Source: Staphylococcus sp. MI 10-1553 (GTDB taxonomy: Bacteria; Bacillota; Bacilli; Staphylococcales; Staphylococcaceae). From it: a DNA stretch of 64,000 nucleotides. Position 1 is the first letter of the stretch; each line of letters opens with the position of its first letter. A program made the position numbers and the translations under genes. Below are positions 38,865 to 47,677 of the stretch, piece by piece. The DNA is taken from assembly GCF_010365305.1 (NCBI RefSeq), contig NZ_CP048279.1, positions 2,832,995 to 2,896,994 on the forward strand, written 5' to 3'. The notes under the pieces were generated by a model. That model had not been told where the DNA came from. It saw only the letters and a program-made list of their open reading frames with translations, and made no database searches.

Positions 38865-39580
38865 TTAAGTTAGCAATATGTAAGTATAAGAAGCTAGATT
38901 TGAAAAAATATGTACTGCAATAGAGACATAGATATTAAAATTCGATTTGATATATACAAAAACAATTGGTATACCTAGCATTAAATACAATACTATCTCA
39001 TTTAAAGCATCTATAGAATGCACATGTGCCAAAGCAAATATAAGCAACGATACAATAGCCATTAGTTTGTATGGAATTATTTTTCCAATTTCTCCAATAA
39101 TTAAATGACGATATAAAATTTCTTCTAATATCGGTCCGATAAACACAATAGAAAAAAGGTAATTACTCCTATTGTTACGGAGCTAGGTTTATTTATCCAC
39201 TCTATTATTCTGATTTGATTTTCCGTAATAGATAAATCAAAGTTACTATTAAAAAAAGTCATAAGTTTATTTATACATATAAAAGCCACTCTAGTAGAAA
39301 CTAAAATAATTAAAATGATCTTCCAATGATTTGCCAAAAACACAAAAGCTAGTTTCAAATGAATGCTGTGATTATTATTAATAAAAACAAACGCTAATAT
39401 TATTATTATACTCACTAATACGTCTGAAACTATTTGTAGGTTGTTTAGTCCGAGATAATTAAAAATATTAAATTCTATAAAATTACTAAGTATAGATAAA
39501 AGTACATTAAAAAATAAAGGTAAAAATAATATTAGTGGGAAATATGTAAGCTCAATCCACTTTACTTTACGTATATTCAA
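38865..39580 (-). pseudogene. CPBP-family intramembrane protease-like protein, interrupted by a one-base frameshift
   Basis: Two frames together make about 238 residues. The 5' part starts at a TTG (39580) behind AAGGAGAGTTGCT and gives four hydrophobic segments. The 3' part has the CPBP/Abi signature (GPILEEILYRHLIIG) and FALAHVHS and VHIFSNLAS helices. The frames would join if the T6 run near 39153-39158 had seven T. CPBP proteins serve in bacteriocin immunity or peptide processing elsewhere. Real mutation, slippage-based expression and sequencing error are all possible. Confidence 0.72.
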
Positions 39581-39599
39581 AGCAACTCTCCTTGTAATA

Positions 39600-39815
39600 C
39601 TACTTTTTTCTTTTTTCTTTTATCATTTCTGAAGGTATAGCAAATATAAAAAGTAGGACAACTAATATAATTGCCATGTGAGGAATATCTTCCAAAAAAT
39701 ACCATCTCAATTTCCAATCGAACATTTCATTGACAGAGAGGATAAGAAACTTTGAAAACAATAAAATAACACATAAAATTGCTAAAAAATCTAATATAGT
39801 AGTTATAACCTTCAT
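39600..39815 (-). CDS. Small two-helix membrane protein, candidate lantibiotic immunity
   Basis: 71 residues with two membrane segments (LDFLAILCVILLFSKFLIL and MAIILVVLLFIFAIP) and a KEKRKK tail. Paralogue of the protein at 38635-38847. Lies 31 nt behind lanC. Start 39815 follows AGAGGAGAATGTTT. Function inferred from position. Confidence 0.62.
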   Translation of the reverse strand: MKVITTILDFLAILCVILLFSKFLILSVNEMFDWKLRWYFLEDIPHMAIILVVLLFIFAIPSEMIKEKRKK

Positions 39816-39845
39816 AAACATTCTCCTCTGATTTGAATTTATTTT

Positions 39846-41045
39846 TTAAATGAAGCAAAACAACTTGTACCATAGAGAATGGAATTTATTTCGAGATAAT
39901 AAAGTTAATAAAACACCAGAGCTACCTTCCAAAAGACTAACACTATCTTTATGTTCATACCCGTTATCTTGATGTTCTATATCTCTAAATATAAATTCCG
40001 CATAAGAATTTTTAGATTTTATTATTTCATTATAAAAATACTTTTCCAATTCTTCGTTTTTCAATATTTTATTAATAATAGCTATCCCACTATATCCATG
40101 ACAAAATGTAGGTGATATTAATTTTCTTTCCTCCTTTGTTCTCCTTAAAGTTTCTTTAGATAAAAATTTGCTTATACTAATTGCTTTTTCATCATACAAT
40201 GTACGAGAGATATTGTTAAGTACAAATGATACACCTGGAGTACCGTAACACCAAGCATCTCTATGATTTAACATATTATCATCTAAAGTGTTAGGAATAA
40301 AACATGAATTCCGATGGAAAATTATGGATTCTATTAAAAAATCTCTAGATTGCTTTAAAGTATTTAATGCCGTAGTTGACATAAAACCACGATTATAGGA
40401 AGCGTTCAAAACATTTATAGCACCACTGATACCATGTGAAACACCTAAATCAGAAAAAAAGCCTCCCTTAACTTTATATATTAATTTATTATTAATAAGT
40501 GATTCTACAAAAATAGTTAATTTTTCAATCCATGTGTTTAAATTAGCATGAATTTCACTCCCATAAACATCTGATATATGTAATAAACATACAAGTGACC
40601 CACAAACACCATTTACTAAATCAAAATTTTCTTTTGATTTAGTAATGTTATAAACTTGTTTATTTAATATAGAATATATTTCATCGAATATAACATCATA
40701 CGCGTTTAAAAGTTGGGTAGTAATATTTCTATAGTTACTACCTCCATCAGAACAAGTCGCTAATACAAATAATATACCCATAGTTCCGGAAAATAAAGAT
40801 GTAGAATACATAGGGTTTGCTTGTATGATGTCGATTGTTTCACTTAAATATTCATTACAAAGTTTATAGTATTTGATATCATTTGTATATTTATACGTTT
40901 CATATAATAGTAAAGCAATACCTGGATATCCCGTAGCTACACTTACTTTATAAATGGTTTCTTCACCATAATTAAACTCAATATTTTTTTTTGATATTTC
41001 TATGTTGGAGACTTTTTCTATAAAATCCATGAACTCTTTTTCCAT
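39846..41045 (-). CDS. lanC: Lantibiotic cyclase LanC (ElxC-like)
   Basis: About 399 residues, LanC family. The zinc site is visible: Cys266 in HRDAWCYGTPG, and Cys315-His316 in SPTFCHGYSG; DLGVSHGISGAI is another family repeat. It forms (methyl)lanthionine rings by adding Cys thiols to dehydrated Ser/Thr of the precursor. Start 41045 (MEKEFMDF) fits AGAGGTATGTTTT. Overlaps nothing; 12 nt behind lanB. Confidence 0.92.
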   Translation of the reverse strand: MEKEFMDFIEKVSNIEISKKNIEFNYGEETIYKVSVATGYPGIALLLYETYKYTNDIKYYKLCNEYLSETIDIIQANPMYSTSLFSGTMGILFVLATCSDGGSNYRNITTQLLNAYDVIFDEIYSILNKQVYNITKSKENFDLVNGVCGSLVCLLHISDVYGSEIHANLNTWIEKLTIFVESLINNKLIYKVKGGFFSDLGVSHGISGAINVLNASYNRGFMSTTALNTLKQSRDFLIESIIFHRNSCFIPNTLDDNMLNHRDAWCYGTPGVSFVLNNISRTLYDEKAISISKFLSKETLRRTKEERKLISPTFCHGYSGIAIINKILKNEELEKYFYNEIIKSKNSYAEFIFRDIEHQDNGYEHKDSVSLLEGSSGVLLTLLSRNKFHSLWYKLFCFI

Positions 41046-41056
41046 AAAACATACCT

Positions 41057-44017
41057 CTAGTTCCATTGTTTTATTTTTTCATAGTCTAGCAAAGCTCTGT
41101 ATATTAATTCAATCACTTTACTTTCCAATTCCCTATCAGTTCCCAAAAGTCTGTTACAGAACATATGAACGATGCTTAAAACAATGCTATTATCATTTAA
41201 CTTATTTGACTTTTTCAACAACGAGATATAAGCATTATACTTGACTTCTCTCCAGTTTTTTGTACCATGAGCCTCAATAAATTTTTGATTTTGGTTTATA
41301 GATTTAAGTATTCTATTTCTCTTTTCTCTGTATAAGTCTTTAACTGCTTTATTTTTACCAACAAACTCTAGGGTCAATATTTGAGAATTAATCGAAGGTC
41401 TAAAGTAATTCAAAATTTCTATAATATTATCTATAGCAAAATCCAAAACATCCAAGTTATCAACTAAATCACCATAGTATTTTAATACGATTTTAGAATC
41501 TACTTGAAAACATTCTTCTGCTACTTTTATACATTCTGTCCCTCCATAACGATATGTTTCTCTATAATATGGTGTTATACTAAATGTTTTTATGTAACCA
41601 TTATTTTTAAATGTGTTAATTAAATCTAAAATTTTTTTCTGAATAAGTGAATCCTTACTAGGAATTCTAAATCTTAGTCTTAAGTGATCATTTGAGTCAC
41701 GATATCTTATAAAGAAAATAGTATCTATTTCCTTACTCTTTAATAACTCTTTAAAAACTTTTTCCCAAAGACCATAGGACATGAACTCTTTAAAATTATA
41801 TTCGTTATAGTATAGATTTAAAGAGAGCCACTCGTTACCAGGGAGTATGATTTCTTTTTCATTTCTAATTGTTGGCTGAGAAAAATTAACAACATTTTCC
41901 AATTTCAAAGGAGTAGTTGAAGAAAAAGAAAACACAAGTTCATTGAGCGTTGAACCTTCTTCAAAATCAAAATCTTTTTCCAATTCTTCCAATTCTAGGT
42001 TCTTACCTTTCTTATACTCATTGTATAAAATGTATTGAGAAATATTATACTTCCAATTTATATAAAGCCTTTGATCTCCATAAACTAAATAAAATTCTTC
42101 ATCTAAGTCGTAAATTTTAGAAAATTCATTAATTTTAGAAATGAATAAATTAAAATCTAAACTACTTTCAAGTTTAACGTTCCATTTCCTTGGAGATAAG
42201 ACTAAATTCTCATACTCAATTCTAGGAAAATAAGCTTGTTCTGTTATAAAATAAGTTAGAAAATAGTGTCCAGAAATATATTGCATACTTATATCTGATA
42301 AAAACCTAATAATGCCTGGCGCTAAGTTAGTATTATGCATATTGTTGAAGTTAGGGTATAAAATATTCCCTTTTATATCTCTAATATAAAAATTAAAATC
42401 CTCACCTAAAAATACATATAAATCATTTGATGTAATACTAGCATTCGGGTTAGAAAAATCAATAACCTTACTAGGTGTATTTGAAGTCATTACATTTTGT
42501 ATTTTAGAAGAAGGATGATTATATACAACTTCTATAGAATGCATTTCTTTTGGTTTATAATCATTAAATTCATAGATTTTTTCACTAAGATTAGAAGAAA
42601 ACATGTATAAAAATCGCCCATAAGTTTGAGTGGCTTGTAACGATCCAGAGTTAGTTCTAAAATATAGGATAGATGAATTGCTTAACTTAGTTAAATACAT
42701 ATCAAAGGAGGTATGTATATTGCCTTTTTTCAAATAGGGTTCTAATTCCATGAACTTAGACTCATTTAATTTAATAGTTTTTTTATTTTTCAACAGTGCT
42801 TCCGTTTTCCAATTTTCTAATATTCTAGCTATGCTATTAGCTTTTTCAAGATTATTCGAATTATTGGTTCTATTGTACTCATTTGGCAAACCTAAACCTG
42901 TACTTAAATTCAGTAATTCTGTCAATCTTACATCTTCATCTTGCCCATAAATTTCAGAAAATTCCTTTTTGTACTCTTCTAAAACTTTAGACGTCTCAAA
43001 TATTGATAATCGAGAACTCAAGTTTGCTATTTTTTCGATATTTAAAATATCTTCATTGGTAATTTGAAAGTTTCGACCACTGATTTTAGTATCGATATTT
43101 ATTACATTTTCTTTGAAATTCGAAAACTTTGCTGCTACTAAGTTATCCGCTTTCATTAAAAGTTTTAAAATGGTGCCTCGATCATTAGTATTAAGTATTC
43201 CCTTTAATGTAATATCTATACTTTTCAACAACTCATATACTATGTTTTCTGTTTCATTTAAATTTTCTATATTTTTCATTATTTTTTTATAAGAATTTTT
43301 ATCGCTAAAATTAATCTTAAACTCTGAAACTAAAAAGTCTTCAAAAATCATTTTTTGTAAATACTCTTTTACTACTGATTCCGAAGCAAGAAACTCTTCA
43401 CATATAATTTCTTTCAATTGTTTAAAATCGATTCCGTGAGCACATAAATGTATTACCCTTTGGGTCAATTTGTTTTTTTGTAAACTTACATTTCCTGTAT
43501 CATTATAATCATTCGAACCATATTGAACTTGATAAGGTAGGAAATGATGGGTCTTGTCTTCATATATATTAGGATTGACATGTACTTTTACTTTATCAAG
43601 TATTTTATCTTCTCTATGTAAAAAGTCTATAAATAGATACAATACAGAATTATTTATATAACCAAAATATGTAATTTTTTCTTCCTCATCAAAGTTTTGA
43701 TTATATATACCATTCACGCCTACACCAGAATACATTCCGAAAGGAGTTGGTCTAAACATCATACGAACAAGATACTTATATAATGAAATTAAAATACTTC
43801 TAGTTTTTTTATCCGATGTATTCATACTAAAATTAGTAATTGAATGGTATAAGCTTTTGCTAGAAGAGTATATATTTGCATATAAATTGTTTTTCTCAAC
43901 AAATTTTATAAGATGTAATATATATTCTCTATCACTCAAATCATTGCGTTCTATTTCTTTGAATTTGCTTATAGACAAAAGAGGAGTTCTATATAAGTAA
44001 TATTTAAACAATTCCAT
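41057..44017 (-). CDS. lanB: Lantibiotic dehydratase LanB (ElxB-like)
   Basis: 986 residues from 44017 (MELFKYYLYRTPLLS), which follows AAGGGAGATTTTACTTA and overlaps the lanP stop by 14 nt. The large N-terminal glutamyl-transfer domain has FRPTPFGMYSGVGVNG; the C-terminal SpaB_C-type elimination domain has WLSLNLYYNEYNFKEF, FFIRYRDSNDHLRLRFR and TPYYRETYRYGG. It uses glutamyl-tRNA to dehydrate Ser/Thr of the precursor. Very AT-rich compared with the met genes. Confidence 0.93.
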   Translation of the reverse strand: MELFKYYLYRTPLLSISKFKEIERNDLSDREYILHLIKFVEKNNLYANIYSSSKSLYHSITNFSMNTSDKKTRSILISLYKYLVRMMFRPTPFGMYSGVGVNGIYNQNFDEEEKITYFGYINNSVLYLFIDFLHREDKILDKVKVHVNPNIYEDKTHHFLPYQVQYGSNDYNDTGNVSLQKNKLTQRVIHLCAHGIDFKQLKEIICEEFLASESVVKEYLQKMIFEDFLVSEFKINFSDKNSYKKIMKNIENLNETENIVYELLKSIDITLKGILNTNDRGTILKLLMKADNLVAAKFSNFKENVINIDTKISGRNFQITNEDILNIEKIANLSSRLSIFETSKVLEEYKKEFSEIYGQDEDVRLTELLNLSTGLGLPNEYNRTNNSNNLEKANSIARILENWKTEALLKNKKTIKLNESKFMELEPYLKKGNIHTSFDMYLTKLSNSSILYFRTNSGSLQATQTYGRFLYMFSSNLSEKIYEFNDYKPKEMHSIEVVYNHPSSKIQNVMTSNTPSKVIDFSNPNASITSNDLYVFLGEDFNFYIRDIKGNILYPNFNNMHNTNLAPGIIRFLSDISMQYISGHYFLTYFITEQAYFPRIEYENLVLSPRKWNVKLESSLDFNLFISKINEFSKIYDLDEEFYLVYGDQRLYINWKYNISQYILYNEYKKGKNLELEELEKDFDFEEGSTLNELVFSFSSTTPLKLENVVNFSQPTIRNEKEIILPGNEWLSLNLYYNEYNFKEFMSYGLWEKVFKELLKSKEIDTIFFIRYRDSNDHLRLRFRIPSKDSLIQKKILDLINTFKNNGYIKTFSITPYYRETYRYGGTECIKVAEECFQVDSKIVLKYYGDLVDNLDVLDFAIDNIIEILNYFRPSINSQILTLEFVGKNKAVKDLYREKRNRILKSINQNQKFIEAHGTKNWREVKYNAYISLLKKSNKLNDNSIVLSIVHMFCNRLLGTDRELESKVIELIYRALLDYEKIKQWN

Positions 44018-44903
44018 TAAGTAAAATCTCCCTTGTACGTAATAATATGTTCGTATTCTCACTTTTTTTGTATAATTCATCTAAAAACAACTTTGAAGCA
44101 CATGCTATATGTTCCTCGTCTAACATAGCTATTATAAGAGCAACACAACAAGAAAAATATGAACATGCAATACTATTTCCAAAATTCAGGGTATATCTTT
44201 TATCTAAACCGATTTCTGATCCAATGTTGAAATTAGACAACGTACTATTTGCTAATAATATGTATGATTTCATATTTTTAGCTTGAAAAATGTCGTCTCC
44301 TCCTGGAGCATAATAATTAGCAGCGATATGCTTATTAAAAAGAGAAATTTTATTTTGGAAATCTAAACTACCGACGGAATAAACTCCTTTAAGAGAGGCT
44401 GGTATAATAGTTTCATTGCTATTAAATCGCTCATTACTAGCACTACAACATATATGTATATTGGCTTTTTTAGCCTTATCAATCAATTTTTGAAATTTCT
44501 CTGTAAGCCTATCACTGCTACTAACACCAGAATAACTTATATTAATCACTTTATAATCTTTTTCGATTGCATGCAATAAAGCCTCGTATAGCCATTCAAA
44601 TTTACTAACTCCCTTAGAATTCGTAATCTTGTATACAACCACTTTACTTTTATTATAAAGACCATTAATGTGTTTCTTTCCGACTACAGCACTTATTATT
44701 TGTGTGCCATGACCTGTATAATCATTCAAACTTTTATCTCCTTCAACAAATGAAATAGATTCATCTATCAACACACTATCTTTAATTTCATCGTGTTCCA
44801 CATCACATCCACTATCTATATATAATATTTTAATATCATAATTAAATTTATCAAAGATGTTGGCTTCATTTGGCCAATTACAAATTTCTAACAATATTCT
44901 CAC
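44004..44903 (-). CDS. lanP: Lantibiotic leader peptidase LanP, cytoplasmic subtilisin (ElxP-like)
   Basis: Up to 299 residues, no signal peptide. Catalytic triad visible, numbered from the GTG: Asp30 (ILYIDSGCD), His65 (TGHGTQI), oxyanion Asn157 (SASNE), Ser244 (FGNSIAC). It would cut the leader after the Pro-Gln of the precursor inside the cell, as ElxP and PepP do. The start is unsure: GTG at 44903, or TTG at 44894, which has a better distance to AAGGTGAG. Confidence 0.9.
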   Translation of the reverse strand: MRILLEICNWPNEANIFDKFNYDIKILYIDSGCDVEHDEIKDSVLIDESISFVEGDKSLNDYTGHGTQIISAVVGKKHINGLYNKSKVVVYKITNSKGVSKFEWLYEALLHAIEKDYKVINISYSGVSSSDRLTEKFQKLIDKAKKANIHICCSASNERFNSNETIIPASLKGVYSVGSLDFQNKISLFNKHIAANYYAPGGDDIFQAKNMKSYILLANSTLSNFNIGSEIGLDKRYTLNFGNSIACSYFSCCVALIIAMLDEEHIACASKLFLDELYKKSENTNILLRTREILLNGIV

Positions 44904-44914
44904 CTTTTCAAATA

Positions 44915-44965
44915 ATATAAAAGGTAAATGCAGAGAATTCTAACAATTACATCTTTGCATTTACC
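44915..44965 (-). terminator. Attenuator hairpin between lanA and lanP
   Basis: Minus strand: GGTAAATGCA (44965 down) pairs with TGCATTTACC (44932 down to 44923), followed by TTTTATATTATT. A partial terminator here, with read-through into lanP-B-C, is the usual way lantibiotic operons make excess precursor. Confidence 0.8.
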
Positions 44966-44980
44966 GATAGAAAAAATTCA

Positions 44981-45142
44981 CTACTTACCAAATTTGCATC
45001 CACAAGTTAAAGTGATACCTACACAATACTTTTTAGAAACTTGTATCACTGTACGAACAACACTAGCAGTTTGTGGGTTTAAATCACTTTTTTTTGTCTC
45101 CACACCTTTAGTAAGATTTAAATCGAATAATGAGTCTTTCAT
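44981..45142 (-). CDS. lanA: Epilancin-like lantibiotic precursor LanA
   Basis: A 53-residue gene. The leader is MKDSLFDLNLTKGVETKKSD plus LNPQ (24 residues), with the F-D-L-N-L box of class I lantibiotics. Cleavage after Pro-Gln leaves a 29-residue core that aligns without gaps through residue 25 with epilancin K7/15X. Ser12/Cys16 (SKKYC), Thr20/Cys23 and Thr22/Cys25 (TLTCGC) would form the three rings. The core starts with Thr, not Ser, and ends KFGK. ATG follows GGGAGGTGAATCT. Expected to act on Gram-positive membranes or cell wall. Confidence 0.93.
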   Translation of the reverse strand: MKDSLFDLNLTKGVETKKSDLNPQTASVVRTVIQVSKKYCVGITLTCGCKFGK

Positions 45143-45164
45143 AGATTCACCTCCCTTATTTCAA

Positions 45165-45193
45165 ATAATAATGCATTTTTAAAGCGTTTTCAA
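45165..45193 (-). promoter_or_regulatory. lanA promoter
   Basis: Minus strand TTGAAA (45193-45188), 17 nt, TATTAT (45170-45165), leaving a leader of about 16 nt ahead of lanA. No dedicated regulator gene (LanQ/LanR/LanK) is seen nearby. Confidence 0.6.
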
Positions 45194-45244
45194 TAAATTT
45201 TTTCAAAATTTCGAAATTTTTATTCGGCGATAGTTGGAAAACTA

Positions 45245-46153
45245 TAATCGAGTAGGAGAATATCCATTAATTGACTATTCGTCCTCTCACACCACCGAGC
45301 GTACGGTTCCGTACTCGGCGGTTCAATATCTTGCGTAATCCAACTCTGCAAGCTGGGCTAATGGTATTAATCCCCACTTGTAGAGTTGTTTTGTTGTAAG
45401 TGCACGATGAACCTCGTGCGTGTTCGATAATCGCCAGTATTTTTTGCGAGACTGTGCGATTTTCATTGCACTTCTATGGTCAAGACCATATTGGCATAAC
45501 ATCTTATATTGAGTTCTTACTCTTTTCCACCGTTTAAGAATGAGTTGTCTAAGTCGGCGGTTTAGCCAAGATTGCGTGGTTTCAATGAATCCTTTAATAA
45601 AACCTCTACCAAAGTCATTTATCCAACCTCGTGTCACTTGATTGATTTCAGTGATAATATCCTTGAAAGTGCCGGTTCTATTTCGTTTCGTTAACCTTTT
45701 TAAGGCGCGTATTAAATTTCTTTTTGCTTCCGTAGTCGGTCTGAAACGATAAACCCCATTGACCTTGGTTATTAGACAACTCAAGAACTTTAAACGAGTG
45801 ACTGCTCCGACTCTGCTTTTGTCTTCATTTGCTGATTTCTCATCATTCGTTGTTACTACGATAGAAAATACCGCTGATGAGACCTCCCCAGGTAAGGTGT
45901 ATCCTCTTTCCACTCATTCCACCGCATCATTTACTATATAGAACTCGGGTAGTATCGTACTTCATCTTGTTGTGCAGATTCATCCATTTTACATAGCCTT
46001 AATATGATGTTTCTGTTCGTCAGTGCGCGTGTTTGCGTCCGACTTCCTTCAGATTCCACTTCACAATGGACACCCTTGTCTTTCGCTAACAGTTCCTACT
46101 ACCAAGCCTGTAACGGACTTTCACCGTCAAGGTGTTACCCATGTTGGGCGTAC
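45245..46153 (-). mobile_element. Group IIC-like intron, internally deleted
   Basis: The 5' end GTACGCCCAACATGGGTAAC (from 46153) and the following domain I text (CACCTTGACGGTGAAAGTCC) are intact. Near the 3' end a domain V hairpin (AACCGCCGAGTACGG / CCGTACGCTCGGTGGTG, about 45285-45325) and a domain VI-like stem ending near 45245 are present. The middle, including most of the reverse transcriptase, is gone. The intron begins directly after the U-run of the ureD terminator, the site choice typical of class C introns. The exact 3' splice site is uncertain. Confidence 0.82.
45323..45913 (-). pseudogene. Group II intron maturase/reverse transcriptase, C-terminal remnant
   Basis: A 196-codon open frame whose first about 30 codons are intron domain sequence (GEVSSAVFSIVVTTNDEKSA) fused to the C-terminal third of the intron protein. 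FLSCLITKVNGVYRFRPTTE and LKRLTKRNRTGTF onward (IITEINQVTRGWINDFGRGF) are the maturase/GIIM region. The reverse transcriptase palm with its catalytic Asp pair is absent, so the intron cannot move by itself. Confidence 0.85.
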
Positions 46154-46154
46154 T

Positions 46155-46202
46155 CAAAAAAGCTTCTCTTCCCGTTAAATTTAAGGAAAAGAAGCTTTTT
46201 AT
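46155..46202 (-). terminator. ureD operon terminator (intron target)
   Basis: Minus strand AAAAAGCTTCTTTTCC / GGGAAGAGAAGCTTTTTT, a strong hairpin with U-run, 18 nt after the ureD stop and directly abutting the intron 5' end. Confidence 0.88.
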
Positions 46203-46220
46203 GTGATGCATTCCGTTACT

Positions 46221-47054
46221 TTAATATTTTCTTAAAAATTGTGCGTCTTCTTCATGGTACGTTTCCATGACATATTGATGTACGGCATGAATGACCCGTT
46301 GAATAACGTCTGTGGAATACGCCAAAATACGAAATGTTAAACCGTGTGTCGGAAGTAATGTCACACCGACACGGCAATGTTCATCGATATAAGGTGTCAC
46401 CACTTCTTGTACCGCTTCAACGACTTTCTGATTGACACCTGGGCTAATATAAAAACAAGAAGCCATATGTGTAAATCCTTCCATATAGCCCATATTCGTC
46501 ACTTTATTTTTCTGCGTATCTAACTTCAAATTATCAAATACGACCAGTTTTTCATCCACATAAATTTCGTTTTTGAGATGTAAATAATGATAATTAAATT
46601 GGCGCCCTTCTTTATCATAACCTGGCGTTAAAATATCTGTATAAAACATAGAAGCAGTCGGACTTAAATGGAATTGATTGACTTGATAAAATTTCGCTTC
46701 TGAATAACCAATAATCGGATCACTGATAAATTCCATAAACGATTCGTCATCGAGATGAAACGTTTGGTATTGCTCGACTTTATCTTCCAACGTTTTAAAA
46801 ACAATCGTCGCACCTTGAGTCGTTAAGATTGCGTGTGTACGTGGCTCAAAGTGGACAGCCATGCGGTAGCGGTCACCGTCAACGAAGCCCCCGCCTAAGT
46901 TAATCAAAAACATCGTCGGATGAGGACTTCCATTTAAATAAGTGGGCCGAATGACTTTAAGCCCACCTTGGAAATACGTTTTCCCATTTACAGTACGTCT
47001 ACCGTCATGTTTAAAGGTTAAATCTAACTCACCTGTCCATTTAGAAATTGCCAT
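46221..47054 (-). CDS. ureD: Urease accessory protein UreD (UreH)
   Basis: 277 residues with the UreD landmarks PTYLNGSPHPTMFLINLGGG and ILTTQGATIVFKT. With UreF and UreG it forms the complex that opens apo-urease for nickel delivery. Intact length. Start overlaps the ureG stop by one base. Confidence 0.93.
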   Translation of the reverse strand: MAISKWTGELDLTFKHDGRRTVNGKTYFQGGLKVIRPTYLNGSPHPTMFLINLGGGFVDGDRYRMAVHFEPRTHAILTTQGATIVFKTLEDKVEQYQTFHLDDESFMEFISDPIIGYSEAKFYQVNQFHLSPTASMFYTDILTPGYDKEGRQFNYHYLHLKNEIYVDEKLVVFDNLKLDTQKNKVTNMGYMEGFTHMASCFYISPGVNQKVVEAVQEVVTPYIDEHCRVGVTLLPTHGLTFRILAYSTDVIQRVIHAVHQYVMETYHEEDAQFLRKY

Positions 47055-47665
47055 TATTCTAACCCTTCAAAAAAGACGTCCTTTTTGATCCAATTTAACA
47101 CATCTTCTAAACCTTCATCCGTTTTTAAGTTTGTAAATGCGAACGGACGATTTTTGCGGAATTTCTCTGTGTCTTCAGCCATACGTTCTAATGAAGCTCC
47201 TACATATTGCGCTAAATCTGTTTTATTAATTACAAAGTAGTCAGATTTAATCATCCCTTGACCACCTTTACGCGGAATCTTTTCACCTTGTGCGACGTCA
47301 ATAATATAAATTGAAAAATCAACCAGTTCTGGACTGAATGTCGCTGCTAAGTTGTCGCCACCTGACTCAATAAAAATCAGTTCAATATCTGAATGACGTT
47401 CCATGAGTTCATCAATCGCCGCAAAGTTCATGGAAGCATCTTCACGAATCGCTGTATGTGGGCAACCCCCTGTTTCCACACCGATAATACGGTCTTCTGG
47501 TAGTACGCCTGAGTTAACTAAGATTTTTTGGTCTTCTTTTGTATAAATATCATTCGTAATGACGCCAATACTTTTCTCCTCAGATAGACGTTTAACAAGT
47601 TTTTCAATCAGTTGTGTTTTCCCTGCGCCAACAGGTCCACCTACACCAATTTTAATCGGTTTCAT
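47054..47665 (-). CDS. ureG: Urease accessory GTPase UreG
   Basis: 203 residues, SIMIBI GTPase: P-loop [15 protein letters not shown], the [14 protein letters not shown]i-binding CPH motif, [20 protein letters not shown], and [10 protein letters not shown]. It powers nickel insertion into urease. Confidence 0.97.
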   Translation of the reverse strand: MKPIKIGVGGPVGAGKTQLIEKLVKRLSEEKSIGVITNDIYTKEDQKILVNSGVLPEDRIIGVETGGCPHTAIREDASMNFAAIDELMERHSDIELIFIESGGDNLAATFSPELVDFSIYIIDVAQGEKIPRKGGQGMIKSDYFVINKTDLAQYVGASLERMAEDTEKFRKNRPFAFTNLKTDEGLEDVLNWIKKDVFFEGLE

Positions 47666-47677
47666 GTTTCATTCCTC

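Noticed and set aside
44928..45182. 84-codon plus-strand ORF over the lantibiotic precursor
   Set aside because: It is the antisense shadow of lanA, which has the ribosome-binding site, promoter and family match.
46004..46270. 88-codon plus-strand ORF with several Cys and Ser
   Set aside because: It is antisense to group II intron domain I and the ureD terminator.
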